Assembly (NCBI GenBank): GCA_023458095.1
Contig: JAEXAS010000003.1
Coordinates: 48,378-112,377, forward strand
Origin: Actinomycetes bacterium
Lineage (GTDB): Bacteria; Actinomycetota; Actinomycetes; Propionibacteriales; Propionibacteriaceae
Length of the DNA stretch: 64,000 nt
Direction: 5' to 3'
Each line of letters starts with the position of its first letter. The first letter of the stretch is position 1. Shown in pieces: positions 52,161 to 59,894 of the stretch. The notes beneath the pieces are model-generated. The model was not told the origin of the DNA and ran no database searches. It worked only from the letters and a program-made list of their open reading frames with translations. Both the position numbers and the translations under genes were made by a program.

Positions 52161-53087
52161 TCAGTACTGCGAGGCGGGGCCCGGTGTGGTCGCGGGTGGG
52201 TCTGCGGGCCAATCCTGGCTCACGTGGACCCGCGCGGACGCGTCGACCAGCAGGCAGCCGATGCGATAGCGGGCCGCAAATTGCAGCGCCTGGTCACCAG
52301 GCAGCACACCCAGCACTGTGGCCAGGGCGTCGGCGTCCATCGCCGAGGCAGCGAGCACCGAGATCGAGGCGGTGTGTGCCACCGGATAGCCGCTGCGCGG
52401 GTCGAGGACGTGGCCCAGCCACTGCTCACCGACTCGAAAACCGCGACGGGCCGAGCCGGAGGTGGCCAAAGCGGCGTTGGACAGCGACACCCGCCACCGT
52501 GGTGGGGCGTTGTCGAAGGGCTGGAACGGATCCTCAATACCGACTCGAATCGAACCAGCACCGCGGTGGCGAAGATCACCGCCAGCGTTGACCACGACCG
52601 AATCCACTCCAGAGATCGATGCCGCTGCGCTCGCCGCACAGTCGACGATGTAGCCCTTGGCGATGGCATTCAGATCGACCGTCGAACAGTCTGCGATGCG
52701 CGCGACGGTGTCCCCCTCGATCCGGAAGGGCAGCGGCTGATCGCACAGTTCAGCCAGCTCGGCAGCGCTGGGCATGGTGGCTTCGCGCTCCGCCTGACGC
52801 CAGCGGGCCGTCAGAGCTGCGGTGGCCGGATGGAAGGCGCCTTGCGAACGTTGATGCCACAGGGCGGCTCGGCTGAGCACCGCAAACAACTCCGGCGAGC
52901 ACTCCGCCTGGCCCGAGCGCCAACGGCTGAGCTGTGAGTCGGCGCGAAAGGTGGAGAAGACGGACTCGAGGCGCTCGAAGGTCGACCAGGCCTGCTGCTC
53001 CGCCTCGGCAACCGCCGAAGGGTCTGCGTCCAGGCGCAACTCCACCACGGTGCCCAGCACTCCGGTGCGGGTGGCCTGATACGTCAT
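52161..53087 (-). CDS. apbE: FAD:protein FMN transferase
   Basis: Attaches FMN covalently to threonine or serine of redox proteins in the envelope; 308 residues. Motifs are VDLNAIAKGYIVDCAA, VVNAGGDLRHRG, HVLDPRSGYPVAHT and the metal-binding SAMDADALATV. ATG 53087 overlaps the uppS stop (TGATG). It has no clear signal peptide, which is unusual for exported ApbE and may mean a cytoplasmic form. It faces the DUF2271-PepSY pair, its likely functional partners; the flavinylated target is not in the window. Confidence 0.9.
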   Translation of the reverse strand: MTYQATRTGVLGTVVELRLDADPSAVAEAEQQAWSTFERLESVFSTFRADSQLSRWRSGQAECSPELFAVLSRAALWHQRSQGAFHPATAALTARWRQAEREATMPSAAELAELCDQPLPFRIEGDTVARIADCSTVDLNAIAKGYIVDCAASAAASISGVDSVVVNAGGDLRHRGAGSIRVGIEDPFQPFDNAPPRWRVSLSNAALATSGSARRGFRVGEQWLGHVLDPRSGYPVAHTASISVLAASAMDADALATVLGVLPGDQALQFAARYRIGCLLVDASARVHVSQDWPADPPATTPGPASQY

Positions 53088-53875
53088 CAGCTCACCTGGT
53101 TGGGCACCGCTCCGCCATAGCGGCGATCGCGGCGGGCGAAGGTCTCGATGGCCCGCCACAGATCGCGTCGGTCGAAATCGGGCCAGAGTCGGTCCAGGAA
53201 GACCATTTCGGCATAGGCCGACTGCCACAGCAGGAAATTTGACGTACGTTGCTCCCCCGAGGAGCGTACGAACAGGTCAACATCGGGGATCTCGGGCTCG
53301 TCGAGGAACTTTCGAAAGCGATCCTCGGTCAATCGCGACGGGTCCAGCTCACCGCGGACGGCGGCCTCGGCGACCGCGCGCGCCGCGTCGACAATCTCGG
53401 CCCGTCCGCCGTAGTTCACACAGAACTGCAAGGTGAGCACGTCATTGCCGTCGCTGAGCGACTCGGCTTCCTGCAACTCTTTGATGACGCTGCGCCACAA
53501 CTTGGGGGTGCGTCCGGCCCACCGGATGCGAACTCCCATGGCATTGAGTTGATCGCGGCGGCGGTGGATGACATCCCGGTTGAAGCCCATGAGCCAGCGC
53601 ACCTCGTCAGGTGAACGGCGCCAGTTCTCGGTGGAGAAGGCGTAGGCCGACAGATACTTCACTCCGATCTGGATGGCGCCCTCAATGACATCGAACAAGG
53701 CATCCTCGCCGCGGGCGTGCCCATCGGTGCGCGGAAGATTGCGTGCCTTGGCCCAGCGGCCGTTGCCGTCCATGACGATCGCGACATGTTTGGGGACGAG
53801 TTTGGGGTCCAACTCGGGCGGACGCGCCCCTGACGGGTGCGGGAGCGGTGCTCGGAACTGCTGGGGTTTGGCCAC
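53087..53875 (-). CDS. uppS: Isoprenyl (undecaprenyl/decaprenyl) diphosphate synthase
   Basis: A cis-prenyltransferase of 262 residues making the polyprenyl carrier for cell-wall synthesis. The catalytic Asp is in IVMDGNGRWAKARN. SAYAFSTENWRRS, FCVNYGGRAEIVDA and FVRSSGEQRTSNFLLWQ are standard, with the RxSxE-type motif near the end. It starts at GTG 53875. It lies upstream of apbE and is coupled to it. Confidence 0.94.
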   Translation of the reverse strand: MAKPQQFRAPLPHPSGARPPELDPKLVPKHVAIVMDGNGRWAKARNLPRTDGHARGEDALFDVIEGAIQIGVKYLSAYAFSTENWRRSPDEVRWLMGFNRDVIHRRRDQLNAMGVRIRWAGRTPKLWRSVIKELQEAESLSDGNDVLTLQFCVNYGGRAEIVDAARAVAEAAVRGELDPSRLTEDRFRKFLDEPEIPDVDLFVRSSGEQRTSNFLLWQSAYAEMVFLDRLWPDFDRRDLWRAIETFARRDRRYGGAVPNQVS

Positions 53876-53977
53876 GGGTCCAGCCTAGTGGGGGAGCCAT
53901 CCCGGGAGTGCGAAACAAAGTTGAGTCAGGTCGGCTCAACCCGCTTGAAATTGGGAATGATCCGTTGCACACTGGCG

Positions 53978-54004
53978 TTAGCACTCGTAGACCGTGAGTG
54001 CTAA
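53978..54004 (+). promoter_or_regulatory. Consensus CIRCE operator of hsp20
   Basis: TTAGCACTC-N9-GAGTGCTAA, an exact match to the consensus arms. It spans the probable -10 region (TTGCAC at 53965-53970, then TAGACC at 53988-53993 after 17 bases), ten bases before the AAGGAG ribosome site. HrcA, encoded at 33120-34136, is the expected repressor. Confidence 0.93.
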
Positions 54005-54028
54005 TCAAGACCTAAGGAGTGAGTGACG

Positions 54029-54460
54029 ATGGCACGAGCCTATGACCCCTTTGCTGAGCTCGATCGGTGGTTCACCGACGCCGCCCGGACGCCGGCCGGT
54101 GTCGCGATGCCGATGGATCTCTACCGTGACGGCGATGAGTTCGTCGCCCGGATCGACCTGCCCGGGGTGGACCCAGCCTCGATTGATATCGACCTGGATG
54201 ACCGCACCTTGACCGTTCGCGCCCAGCGGCGCCTCGAGCCCGCCGAGAACCAGAAGTGGCTGGTCCGTGAGCGTCCGAACGGCACCTTCGCCCGCCAGTT
54301 GACCTTGGGCCACGGGGTTGCTGTGGACAAGATCGCTGCGGAGTACACCGATGGCGTGCTGAGCCTGACGATTCCGGTGGCCGAGGAAGCCAAGCCCCGC
54401 AAGATCAGCGTGGCTCACACCAACGCCGCCACCCCCATCGAGGGTGCGCTGGCAAGCTGA
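54029..54460 (+). CDS. Hsp20 family small heat-shock protein
   Basis: An alpha-crystallin chaperone of 143 residues that holds unfolding proteins. The crystallin domain (about 35-125) has FVARIDLPGVDPASIDIDLD, a charged loop, and DGVLSLTIPV near its end. ATG 54029 is preferred, as AAGGAG is nine bases upstream; GTG 54023 is too close to it. The consensus CIRCE in its promoter makes it a likely direct HrcA target. Confidence 0.93.
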   Translation: MARAYDPFAELDRWFTDAARTPAGVAMPMDLYRDGDEFVARIDLPGVDPASIDIDLDDRTLTVRAQRRLEPAENQKWLVRERPNGTFARQLTLGHGVAVDKIAAEYTDGVLSLTIPVAEEAKPRKISVAHTNAATPIEGALAS

Positions 54461-54467
54461 TCCCACG

Positions 54468-54508
54468 ACAAAGCCCGCCGACCCTGACCTGGGGTGGGCG
54501 GGCTTTGT
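54468..54508. terminator. Bidirectional terminator between hsp20 and the aldo/keto reductase
   Basis: Perfect 12-base arms ACAAAGCCCGCC and GGCGGGCTTTGT, with TTTGT at the end of either strand, lying between two convergent stops. Confidence 0.85.
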
Positions 54509-54520
54509 GCTGTCGGCACA

Positions 54521-55459
54521 TCAGGCGAAGGGTGCGGAGATCTTCTTCAGGCGTGCGGTGTGGGCGCGATCGAGTTTGAGGTCCATGGATGCCATGACCG
54601 CTGAGAGTTGCTCGGGCTCGCTGGCGCTGGCAATCGGAGCGACCACGCCAGGACGACTGGCCAACCAAGCCAACGCGACGGTGGCCGGTTCGACGTCGAG
54701 TTCGTCGGCGATGTCGACCAGTTCGGCGACCACGGCGAAGCCTTCCTCGGTTGCGTAGTGCTTGACCCGGGCCGCGCGTGGACCATGCAGGGGCTCGTCG
54801 CGGGCGTACTTGCCGGTCAGGAAACCGGCGGCCAAGCCGAAGTAGGGGACCAGGGCCAGTCCGTGCTCAGCGGCCAATTCGCCCAGCCCGCCGGATTCCA
54901 CCTCGGCTCGATGCACCAGGTTGTACTCCGGTTGCAGCGCCACCGGCTTGGCCAGCCCTTCGGCCTCAGCGACCGCCAGGACTTCGGCGGTGCGCTCGGT
55001 GCTGAAGTTGGACAGGCCGTAATGGCGGATCGAACCGTCGGTGATCATCGCATCGAAGGCGCCCAGCCATTCGGCGATCGGCAGCGAGGGATCGTCTTCG
55101 TGGGCGTAATACAAGTCGATGGTGTCGACGCCCAGCCGACGGCGGGATCCGTCCAGGCAGATCTTCAGATTAGAGGGACGCAAGCCACGGTGGATCGGAT
55201 GCTTGGCGACTTTGGTGGCGATCACAACACCCTGGTGCCCGCCGCGTTTCTGGAGCCAGCCGCCGATGATCCGCTCGGACTCACCTCCGGGATGACCCGG
55301 CACCCAGGCCGAATAGACGTCGGCGGTGTCGATGAAATTGCCGCCGGCGGCAATATAGGCATCAAGAATCTGCTCGGAGGCGTCTCGATCGGCCGTCCAA
55401 CCGAAGACATTCCCGCCGAGGCATAGCGGCGAAACCCGCAACGTCGCGAGGCGTTTCAT
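54521..55459 (-). CDS. Aldo/keto reductase
   Basis: An NADPH-dependent oxidoreductase of 312 residues with a TIM barrel. The catalytic tetrad is visible: Asp and Tyr in FIDTADVYSAW, Lys in VIATKVAKH, His in LYYAHEDD. LSNFST and the cofactor-site SASEPEQL follow. The substrate is not deducible. It is divergent from recO. Confidence 0.9.
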   Translation of the reverse strand: MKRLATLRVSPLCLGGNVFGWTADRDASEQILDAYIAAGGNFIDTADVYSAWVPGHPGGESERIIGGWLQKRGGHQGVVIATKVAKHPIHRGLRPSNLKICLDGSRRRLGVDTIDLYYAHEDDPSLPIAEWLGAFDAMITDGSIRHYGLSNFSTERTAEVLAVAEAEGLAKPVALQPEYNLVHRAEVESGGLGELAAEHGLALVPYFGLAAGFLTGKYARDEPLHGPRAARVKHYATEEGFAVVAELVDIADELDVEPATVALAWLASRPGVVAPIASASEPEQLSAVMASMDLKLDRAHTARLKKISAPFA

Positions 55460-55660
55460 TCCCGCAGCCTAGTGCGCCAGGTGGGTTTGTGGCTGGTGCC
55501 GAACCAAGATTGGCCAATCCGTTATCCGGAAATCCGCGTTGAGCGACGGGCGGAGTTCGCCGGTGACATTCAGGTCCAGCCCTGCGGTGCGACTCGCCTG
55601 GTCGAGTCCGGCTCAACGTGTCGGCGGGCCTTCCGGGCTCGCGGCAGGGACAATGGAACG

Positions 55661-56413
55661 GTGCCCACCTATCGTGACGAGGCGGTCGTGCTGCGAACCC
55701 ACAAGCTGGGGGAGGCCGACCGGATCATCACCCTGCTCACCCGCAGCCACGGAAAGGTGCGCGCGGTGGCCAAGGGGGTGCGCCGGACGTCCTCCAAATT
55801 CGGGGGGCGCTTGGAGCCGTTCACCCATGTGGATTTGCAATTGGCCACCGGTCACAGTCTGGAAGTCATCACCCAGGCGGTGACTTTGCATGCCTACGCC
55901 GAACCGCTGGGGCAGGACTATGAGCGCTACACCACCGGAGAGGTGATGATCGAGGCTGCCGAGCGTTTGGTAGCTGAGGAAGGTCAGCCAGCGCTGCGCC
56001 AGTACCAACTGCTGCTGGGGGCTCTGCAGGCGCTCACCGCAGGCACCCAGGACGGCCCGCGTCCGCCGACGATGGTGATGGATGCCTATCTGTTGCGGGC
56101 GATCTCGCTGGCCGGCTATGCGCCCAATCTCACCGATTGTGCGCGCTGTGGGGCGCCCGGACCTCATGAGGCCTTCTCACCGGTGTTGGGTGGCGTGGTC
56201 TGCCGTCATTGCCGTCCGCCCGGCTCGGCAATGGCTGATCCGGCGGTGGTGGACTATTTGGGCGCCTTACTCGGCGGGGATTGGGTGGCTACCCGCGAGG
56301 TGAGCCCGGTGACCATTCGGCGCGGAAGCGGTTTGGTATCGGCCTTCGTGAGTTGGCAGTTGGAGCGGGGCCTGCGCACCTTGCGCTATGTGGAACGCGA
56401 CGCCCAGCCCTAA
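55661..56413 (+). CDS. recO: DNA repair protein RecO
   Basis: A recombination mediator of 250 residues that loads RecA through RecF/RecR. The N-terminal OB fold has YRDEAVVLRTHKLGEADRIIT and KVRAVAKGVRR. A zinc finger is formed by CARCG and VCRHCRP. GTG 55661 is preceded by GACAAT (55649-55654) ending six bases upstream, so it is possibly leaderless. It converges with zur and their stop ends overlap by four bases. Confidence 0.93.
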   Translation: MPTYRDEAVVLRTHKLGEADRIITLLTRSHGKVRAVAKGVRRTSSKFGGRLEPFTHVDLQLATGHSLEVITQAVTLHAYAEPLGQDYERYTTGEVMIEAAERLVAEEGQPALRQYQLLLGALQALTAGTQDGPRPPTMVMDAYLLRAISLAGYAPNLTDCARCGAPGPHEAFSPVLGGVVCRHCRPPGSAMADPAVVDYLGALLGGDWVATREVSPVTIRRGSGLVSAFVSWQLERGLRTLRYVERDAQP

Positions 56414-56817
56414 GCGGAACTGCACTGGGCGCACAGCCCGAACAACTCGAGTTCATGATCGAGGTCGGTGAAGCCGTTCTCGGCGGCGATCTGTCGGGTC
56501 CACTTCTCGAAACTCGGCGGGGTGATTTCGACGGTGCGTCCGCACTGGCGGCAGATCAGGTGGTGGTGGTGCCCATTCGAGCACAGCCGGTAGGCCGCCT
56601 GGCCATCGGGTGTTCGGATGCAGTCGATCTCGCCGTTGTCGGCCAGTTGGGTGAGGATCCGATAGACCGTCGCCAATCCGATGGACTGGTCCTGCTCGCG
56701 CAGCGTCGAGTGGACCTCCTGGGCAGTTCGGAACTCCGCCATGGTCGACATGACCGTGGTGACCGCGGTCCGTTGCCGGGTCTTGCGGGGGCCGGGTCGT
56801 GCATCAGTGCTCGTCAT
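56410..56817 (-). CDS. zur: Fur family zinc uptake regulator
   Basis: A zinc-responsive repressor of 135 residues. The winged helix has KTRQRTAVTTVMSTMAEFRT and LATVYRILTQLADNGEI. The dimer and metal region has NGHHHHLICRQCGRTVEI and a C-terminal CAQC. Two Cys pairs form the structural zinc site. I choose ATG 56817 with GGAG six bases upstream. It overlaps the end of the permease gene by 14 bases, making it the last gene of a znuA-znuC-znuB-zur operon, which sets up autoregulation. Confidence 0.9.
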   Translation of the reverse strand: MTSTDARPGPRKTRQRTAVTTVMSTMAEFRTAQEVHSTLREQDQSIGLATVYRILTQLADNGEIDCIRTPDGQAAYRLCSNGHHHHLICRQCGRTVEITPPSFEKWTRQIAAENGFTDLDHELELFGLCAQCSSA

Positions 56818-57796
56818 AGTGGTCTCCGTGCGGTGCGTGACGGTGTCCATTGTGGACGTAGTCAGTGTGGTCGCCGTGGGTCACTGCCAGGTGCCCGCAG
56901 TTGGGGCCGTGGTCGTGGTCGAGATGCAGATCGGCAGGTTCATGGGGGAGTGGCGCATCGACGGTGACTTCGATTACCGGTTGCGGGGCCCGTCGCCGTC
57001 GCAACCACGTGGCGACCGGAAGGCTGATCACGAAGCCGAGGATGGTGAGCACCACGATGAGCGAGCCCGGAGGGGCGTTCAGATAGAACGACCCGATCAC
57101 GCCGGCGACCGCAGCCACCACGCCCAGTCCCAGCGCTGTGAAGAAGGAACGCTTGAACCCGGTGAGCAGATTGTTGGCGGTGGCGACCGGCACCACCATC
57201 AAGGCACTGACCATCAGCAGACCGACGGTACGCATCGACACGGTGACGGTGATCGCGGCCAAGACCACGATCATCAGGTTGTACAGCCGCACCGGCAGGC
57301 CCATCACCTTGGCGAAATCCTCGTCGGTGCACACCGCGAACAACTGCGGCATCAAACCGATGGAGGCGATCAGGATCACCAGTGCGAGCACCAGGATCAA
57401 CCACAGATCGGCGGTGCTGATCGTCAGCAGCGAACCGAATAGGTAGTTGGACAAAGTGCCGGTTCCTTGGCCGACCAGGCCGGCCAACAAGACGCCGGTG
57501 GCCAACCCGCCGTAGAACAAGATGGCCATGGCCACATCGGCGCTGGCCCGTCCGGATTCGCGCAAGATCTCGATCACGATGGCACCGCCAACAGCCACCA
57601 TCACGGCTACCGGCAGCGGGGCGGTTCCGGTGGCAAGGGCCAAGCCGACGCCGGCGATGGCCACGTGGCCCAGTCCATCGCCCAAAAGGCTGAGGCGACG
57701 CTGCACGATGTAGGCCCCGATCGCCGGGGAGGTGACTCCAGCGAGCAGGGCGGCGATCAGGGCTCGCTGCATGAAAGCCAATCCGAGCCATTCCAT
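56804..57796 (-). CDS. znuB: Zinc ABC transporter permease with histidine-rich tail
   Basis: A membrane subunit of the zinc importer, 330 residues, with about eight to nine helices. The family opening is MQRALIAALLAGVTSPAIGAYIVQRRLSLLGDGL, and MVVPVATANNLLT occurs later. The last 50 residues after the final helix are very rich in His and Asp (HLDHDHGPNCGH, HGDHTDYVHNGHRH), an unusual cytoplasmic metal-binding tail. The start overlaps the znuC stop in TGATG. Confidence 0.92.
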   Translation of the reverse strand: MEWLGLAFMQRALIAALLAGVTSPAIGAYIVQRRLSLLGDGLGHVAIAGVGLALATGTAPLPVAVMVAVGGAIVIEILRESGRASADVAMAILFYGGLATGVLLAGLVGQGTGTLSNYLFGSLLTISTADLWLILVLALVILIASIGLMPQLFAVCTDEDFAKVMGLPVRLYNLMIVVLAAITVTVSMRTVGLLMVSALMVVPVATANNLLTGFKRSFFTALGLGVVAAVAGVIGSFYLNAPPGSLIVVLTILGFVISLPVATWLRRRRAPQPVIEVTVDAPLPHEPADLHLDHDHGPNCGHLAVTHGDHTDYVHNGHRHAPHGDHYDEH

Positions 57797-58560
57797 CAGT
57801 GTGTCTCCTCGATCAGGCCCGAAATCAGCGTCGGCGGCGGATCGTCCGTGCGCTCGTGGTAGTGATCGGTGACCTCAGGCGCGGGACCGGTGTGGACCAC
57901 GCGACCTTCGCGCAGCACGATGCAGTTGGTGAGCAGGGGCTCTAGGGCGCCGGTCTCGTGAAGCACTACCAGCACGGTGGTTCCCTGGGTGTTGAGTTCG
58001 CCGATCAGCTCAGCCAGGCTCGCCTGCACGCTGAGATCGACACCGGCGAAAGGCTCGTCAAGGATGAGCAGATCGGCGGCGTGGGCGAGTGCCCGGGCGA
58101 TCAAGACCCGCTGCTGCTGCCCGCCGGAGAGCTGGGTGAAAGGGGTGCGGGCGCGGTCGGCCAGGCCGACCTGTTCCAGCGCCTCGATGACCCGACGCCG
58201 GTCCCGGCTGGTGGCCGGGATGAAGGGCTTGCGGCTGCTCAGGCGACCGGTGGAGACCACTTCTTTGACCGTGGCCTGCTTGATGTTGACGCTGCCGCGC
58301 TGGGGCACATAGCCGATGCGTCCCCAGTCGGTGAAGGAATCGCCTGCGACGCCGAAGAGCTCGACCTGCCCCGCATTGTGCGGGGTCAGGCCGAGCAGCG
58401 CTCTGACGAGGGTGGTCTTCCCCGATCCGTTACCGCCCATCAGGGCGGTGAGCTCGCCGCGATTCACCGTGATCGAGATCTCGCGCAGGATGGGCAACCC
58501 GCCGAGTTCGACTCCCAACGATGTGGTGCGAATCGCAGCGTCGGGGTGGTCTAGCTGCAT
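57796..58560 (-). CDS. znuC: Zinc ABC transporter ATP-binding protein
   Basis: The ATPase of the importer, 254 residues. Walker A is MGGNGSGKTTLVRA, the signature is FTQLSGGQQQRVLIARAL, Walker B is LLILDEPFAGVD, and the switch His is in VVLHETG. ATG 58560 has AGGAGG seven bases upstream, lies ten bases inside the znuA end and reads in another frame. A longer frame reaching 58896 belongs to the znuA shadow. Confidence 0.94.
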   Translation of the reverse strand: MQLDHPDAAIRTTSLGVELGGLPILREISITVNRGELTALMGGNGSGKTTLVRALLGLTPHNAGQVELFGVAGDSFTDWGRIGYVPQRGSVNIKQATVKEVVSTGRLSSRKPFIPATSRDRRRVIEALEQVGLADRARTPFTQLSGGQQQRVLIARALAHAADLLILDEPFAGVDLSVQASLAELIGELNTQGTTVLVVLHETGALEPLLTNCIVLREGRVVHTGPAPEVTDHYHERTDDPPPTLISGLIEETH

Positions 58561-59483
58561 CCGTTGGCCTCCTGGAGGGCGGTGAGGTTGGAGTTCATCA
58601 CTTCGGTGTAGTTGGTGCCCGCGGACTCGCTGGTGATGCCTTCGATCGGATCGAGTACAGCGGTCTTGAGGTGTAGATCCCCGGCGATGGACTGGGCCAC
58701 GGCCGGCGACACCAGCGTCTCGAAGAAGATCGTGGTGACACCATATTGCTTTGCGAGCTTCTGCACCTCGGAGATCCGCGCCGCGGTCGGTTCCTGAGTC
58801 GGATCCAGGCCGGCGATCGGGACCTGCACCAGGCCATAGCTGTGGGCTAGGTAGCCGAAGGCGGCATGGCTGGTGATGAACTCCGTGCGCTGGCAACTGG
58901 CTAGACCTGTGGTGTAGGCGGTGTCGAGTTTGGTGAGTTCAGCCACGAGGGCGTCGGTATTGGCCTGGAAGGTCTTTGCCAGCTCCGGCTTCGCGGTGCT
59001 CAACTGAGTGTTGATGGTCTGCGCCATCGTGATCATGTCCTTGGGGGAGAGCCAGACGTGCGGGTCAAGGGTGCTGAGATCCTGGCCCGGCTTGGCGACG
59101 CTTTCGCTGCCGTCCGGGTTGGCCACCAGGCGTTCGAGCCCGGTCGTGACATCAATGGTCAACGCCGGCGGTGCGCTCTTGATGGCCTCGTCGACGGTGG
59201 CCTGGAAGCCGGGAATGTAGACCACAGCATCGGATTGCGACATGGCAGCGATCTGTTGGGCGCTCAACTCGAGGTCGTGGGGTTCCTGGCCGGGAGGAGT
59301 CAGATTGGTTACGGTGCCGGCATCGCCGATGACCCCTGCGGCGAGGAATTGCAGCGGGTAGGCCGATGCCGTGACAGAGACGGTTTCAGTTGATGGGGAC
59401 GGAGCGGTGGCGCTACAGCCGGTCATGGCAAGCGCCGCGGCGATCACCGCGGCGGACCAGCGAATTCCTTGAGTCGTGTTCAT
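58551..59483 (-). CDS. znuA: Zinc ABC transporter substrate-binding lipoprotein
   Basis: A cluster-9 metal-binding lipoprotein of 310 residues. The lipobox is AALAMTGCS. Metal ligands are His in PPGQEPHDLEL, LDPHVWLSP and TSHAAFGYLAH. The usual His-rich loop between the first two is missing; the permease carries a His-rich tail instead. ATG 59483 lies seven bases after GATAAT, a -10 inside the Zur box, so the gene should be leaderless and directly Zur-controlled. An in-frame ATG at 59498 would put the Zur box inside the gene. Confidence 0.93.
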   Translation of the reverse strand: MNTTQGIRWSAAVIAAALAMTGCSATAPSPSTETVSVTASAYPLQFLAAGVIGDAGTVTNLTPPGQEPHDLELSAQQIAAMSQSDAVVYIPGFQATVDEAIKSAPPALTIDVTTGLERLVANPDGSESVAKPGQDLSTLDPHVWLSPKDMITMAQTINTQLSTAKPELAKTFQANTDALVAELTKLDTAYTTGLASCQRTEFITSHAAFGYLAHSYGLVQVPIAGLDPTQEPTAARISEVQKLAKQYGVTTIFFETLVSPAVAQSIAGDLHLKTAVLDPIEGITSESAGTNYTEVMNSNLTALQEANGCS

Positions 59484-59497
59484 GAGAATCATTATCA
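59483..59497 (-). promoter_or_regulatory. Zur box over the znuA -10 and start codon
   Basis: On the minus strand it reads TGATAATGATTCTCA, a 7-1-7 dyad of the Fur/Zur type with one mismatch from TGATAAT-G-ATTATCA. It contains the -10 GATAAT and ends at the A of the znuA ATG. Binding by Zur would stop transcription of znuA-znuC-znuB-zur. Confidence 0.8.
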
Positions 59498-59537
59498 ACT
59501 AGGGGTGGTGGTGAGTCAATTTGGCTACCATGGGCCG

Positions 59538-59846
59538 ATGATCGCCGTGAGCAGATTTCAGGTGTCAGCGCAGAAGGCTGAGGAATTTCGTGCGGCAGCA
59601 GACGTCGCTGTAGCCCAGTTCGCGGCCAGCCCGGGCTGTCGGGACGCCCAGTTGGTGCGCAACCTGGACGATCCGCAGTTGTGGGCGATCATCACCGACT
59701 GGGATCAGGTGGGGGACTACCGACGCGCCTTCAACGGCACCGCAGCCAAGATGGCGCTGATTCCGCTGCTGTCGCAGGCGATCGATGAACCCAGTGCCTA
59801 TCAGCGTCCCGATGACCTGGGACCGAACGTTCCCCGAGTAGGCTAG
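59538..59846 (+). CDS. Antibiotic biosynthesis monooxygenase (ABM) domain protein
   Basis: A 102-residue ferredoxin-like dimeric protein. Family pattern: VSRFQVSAQKAEEFRAAA, SPGCRDAQLVRNLDDPQLWA and ITDWDQVGDYRRAF. Relatives are monooxygenases or heme-handling proteins; the role here is not known. TACCAT (59526-59531) ends six bases before ATG 59538, so it is probably leaderless. It is divergent from znuA with only 54 bases between, so the Zur site might influence it. Confidence 0.8.
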   Translation: MIAVSRFQVSAQKAEEFRAAADVAVAQFAASPGCRDAQLVRNLDDPQLWAIITDWDQVGDYRRAFNGTAAKMALIPLLSQAIDEPSAYQRPDDLGPNVPRVG

Positions 59847-59894
59847 TCCGGGCCGCTGCCAGCCGGGCAGCGAGCGATAACGAGGAGAGTTCCA

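Noticed and set aside
53876..54028. Small unannotated gene between uppS and hsp20
   Set aside because: No frame with a ribosome site; the space is filled by promoter elements and the CIRCE site.
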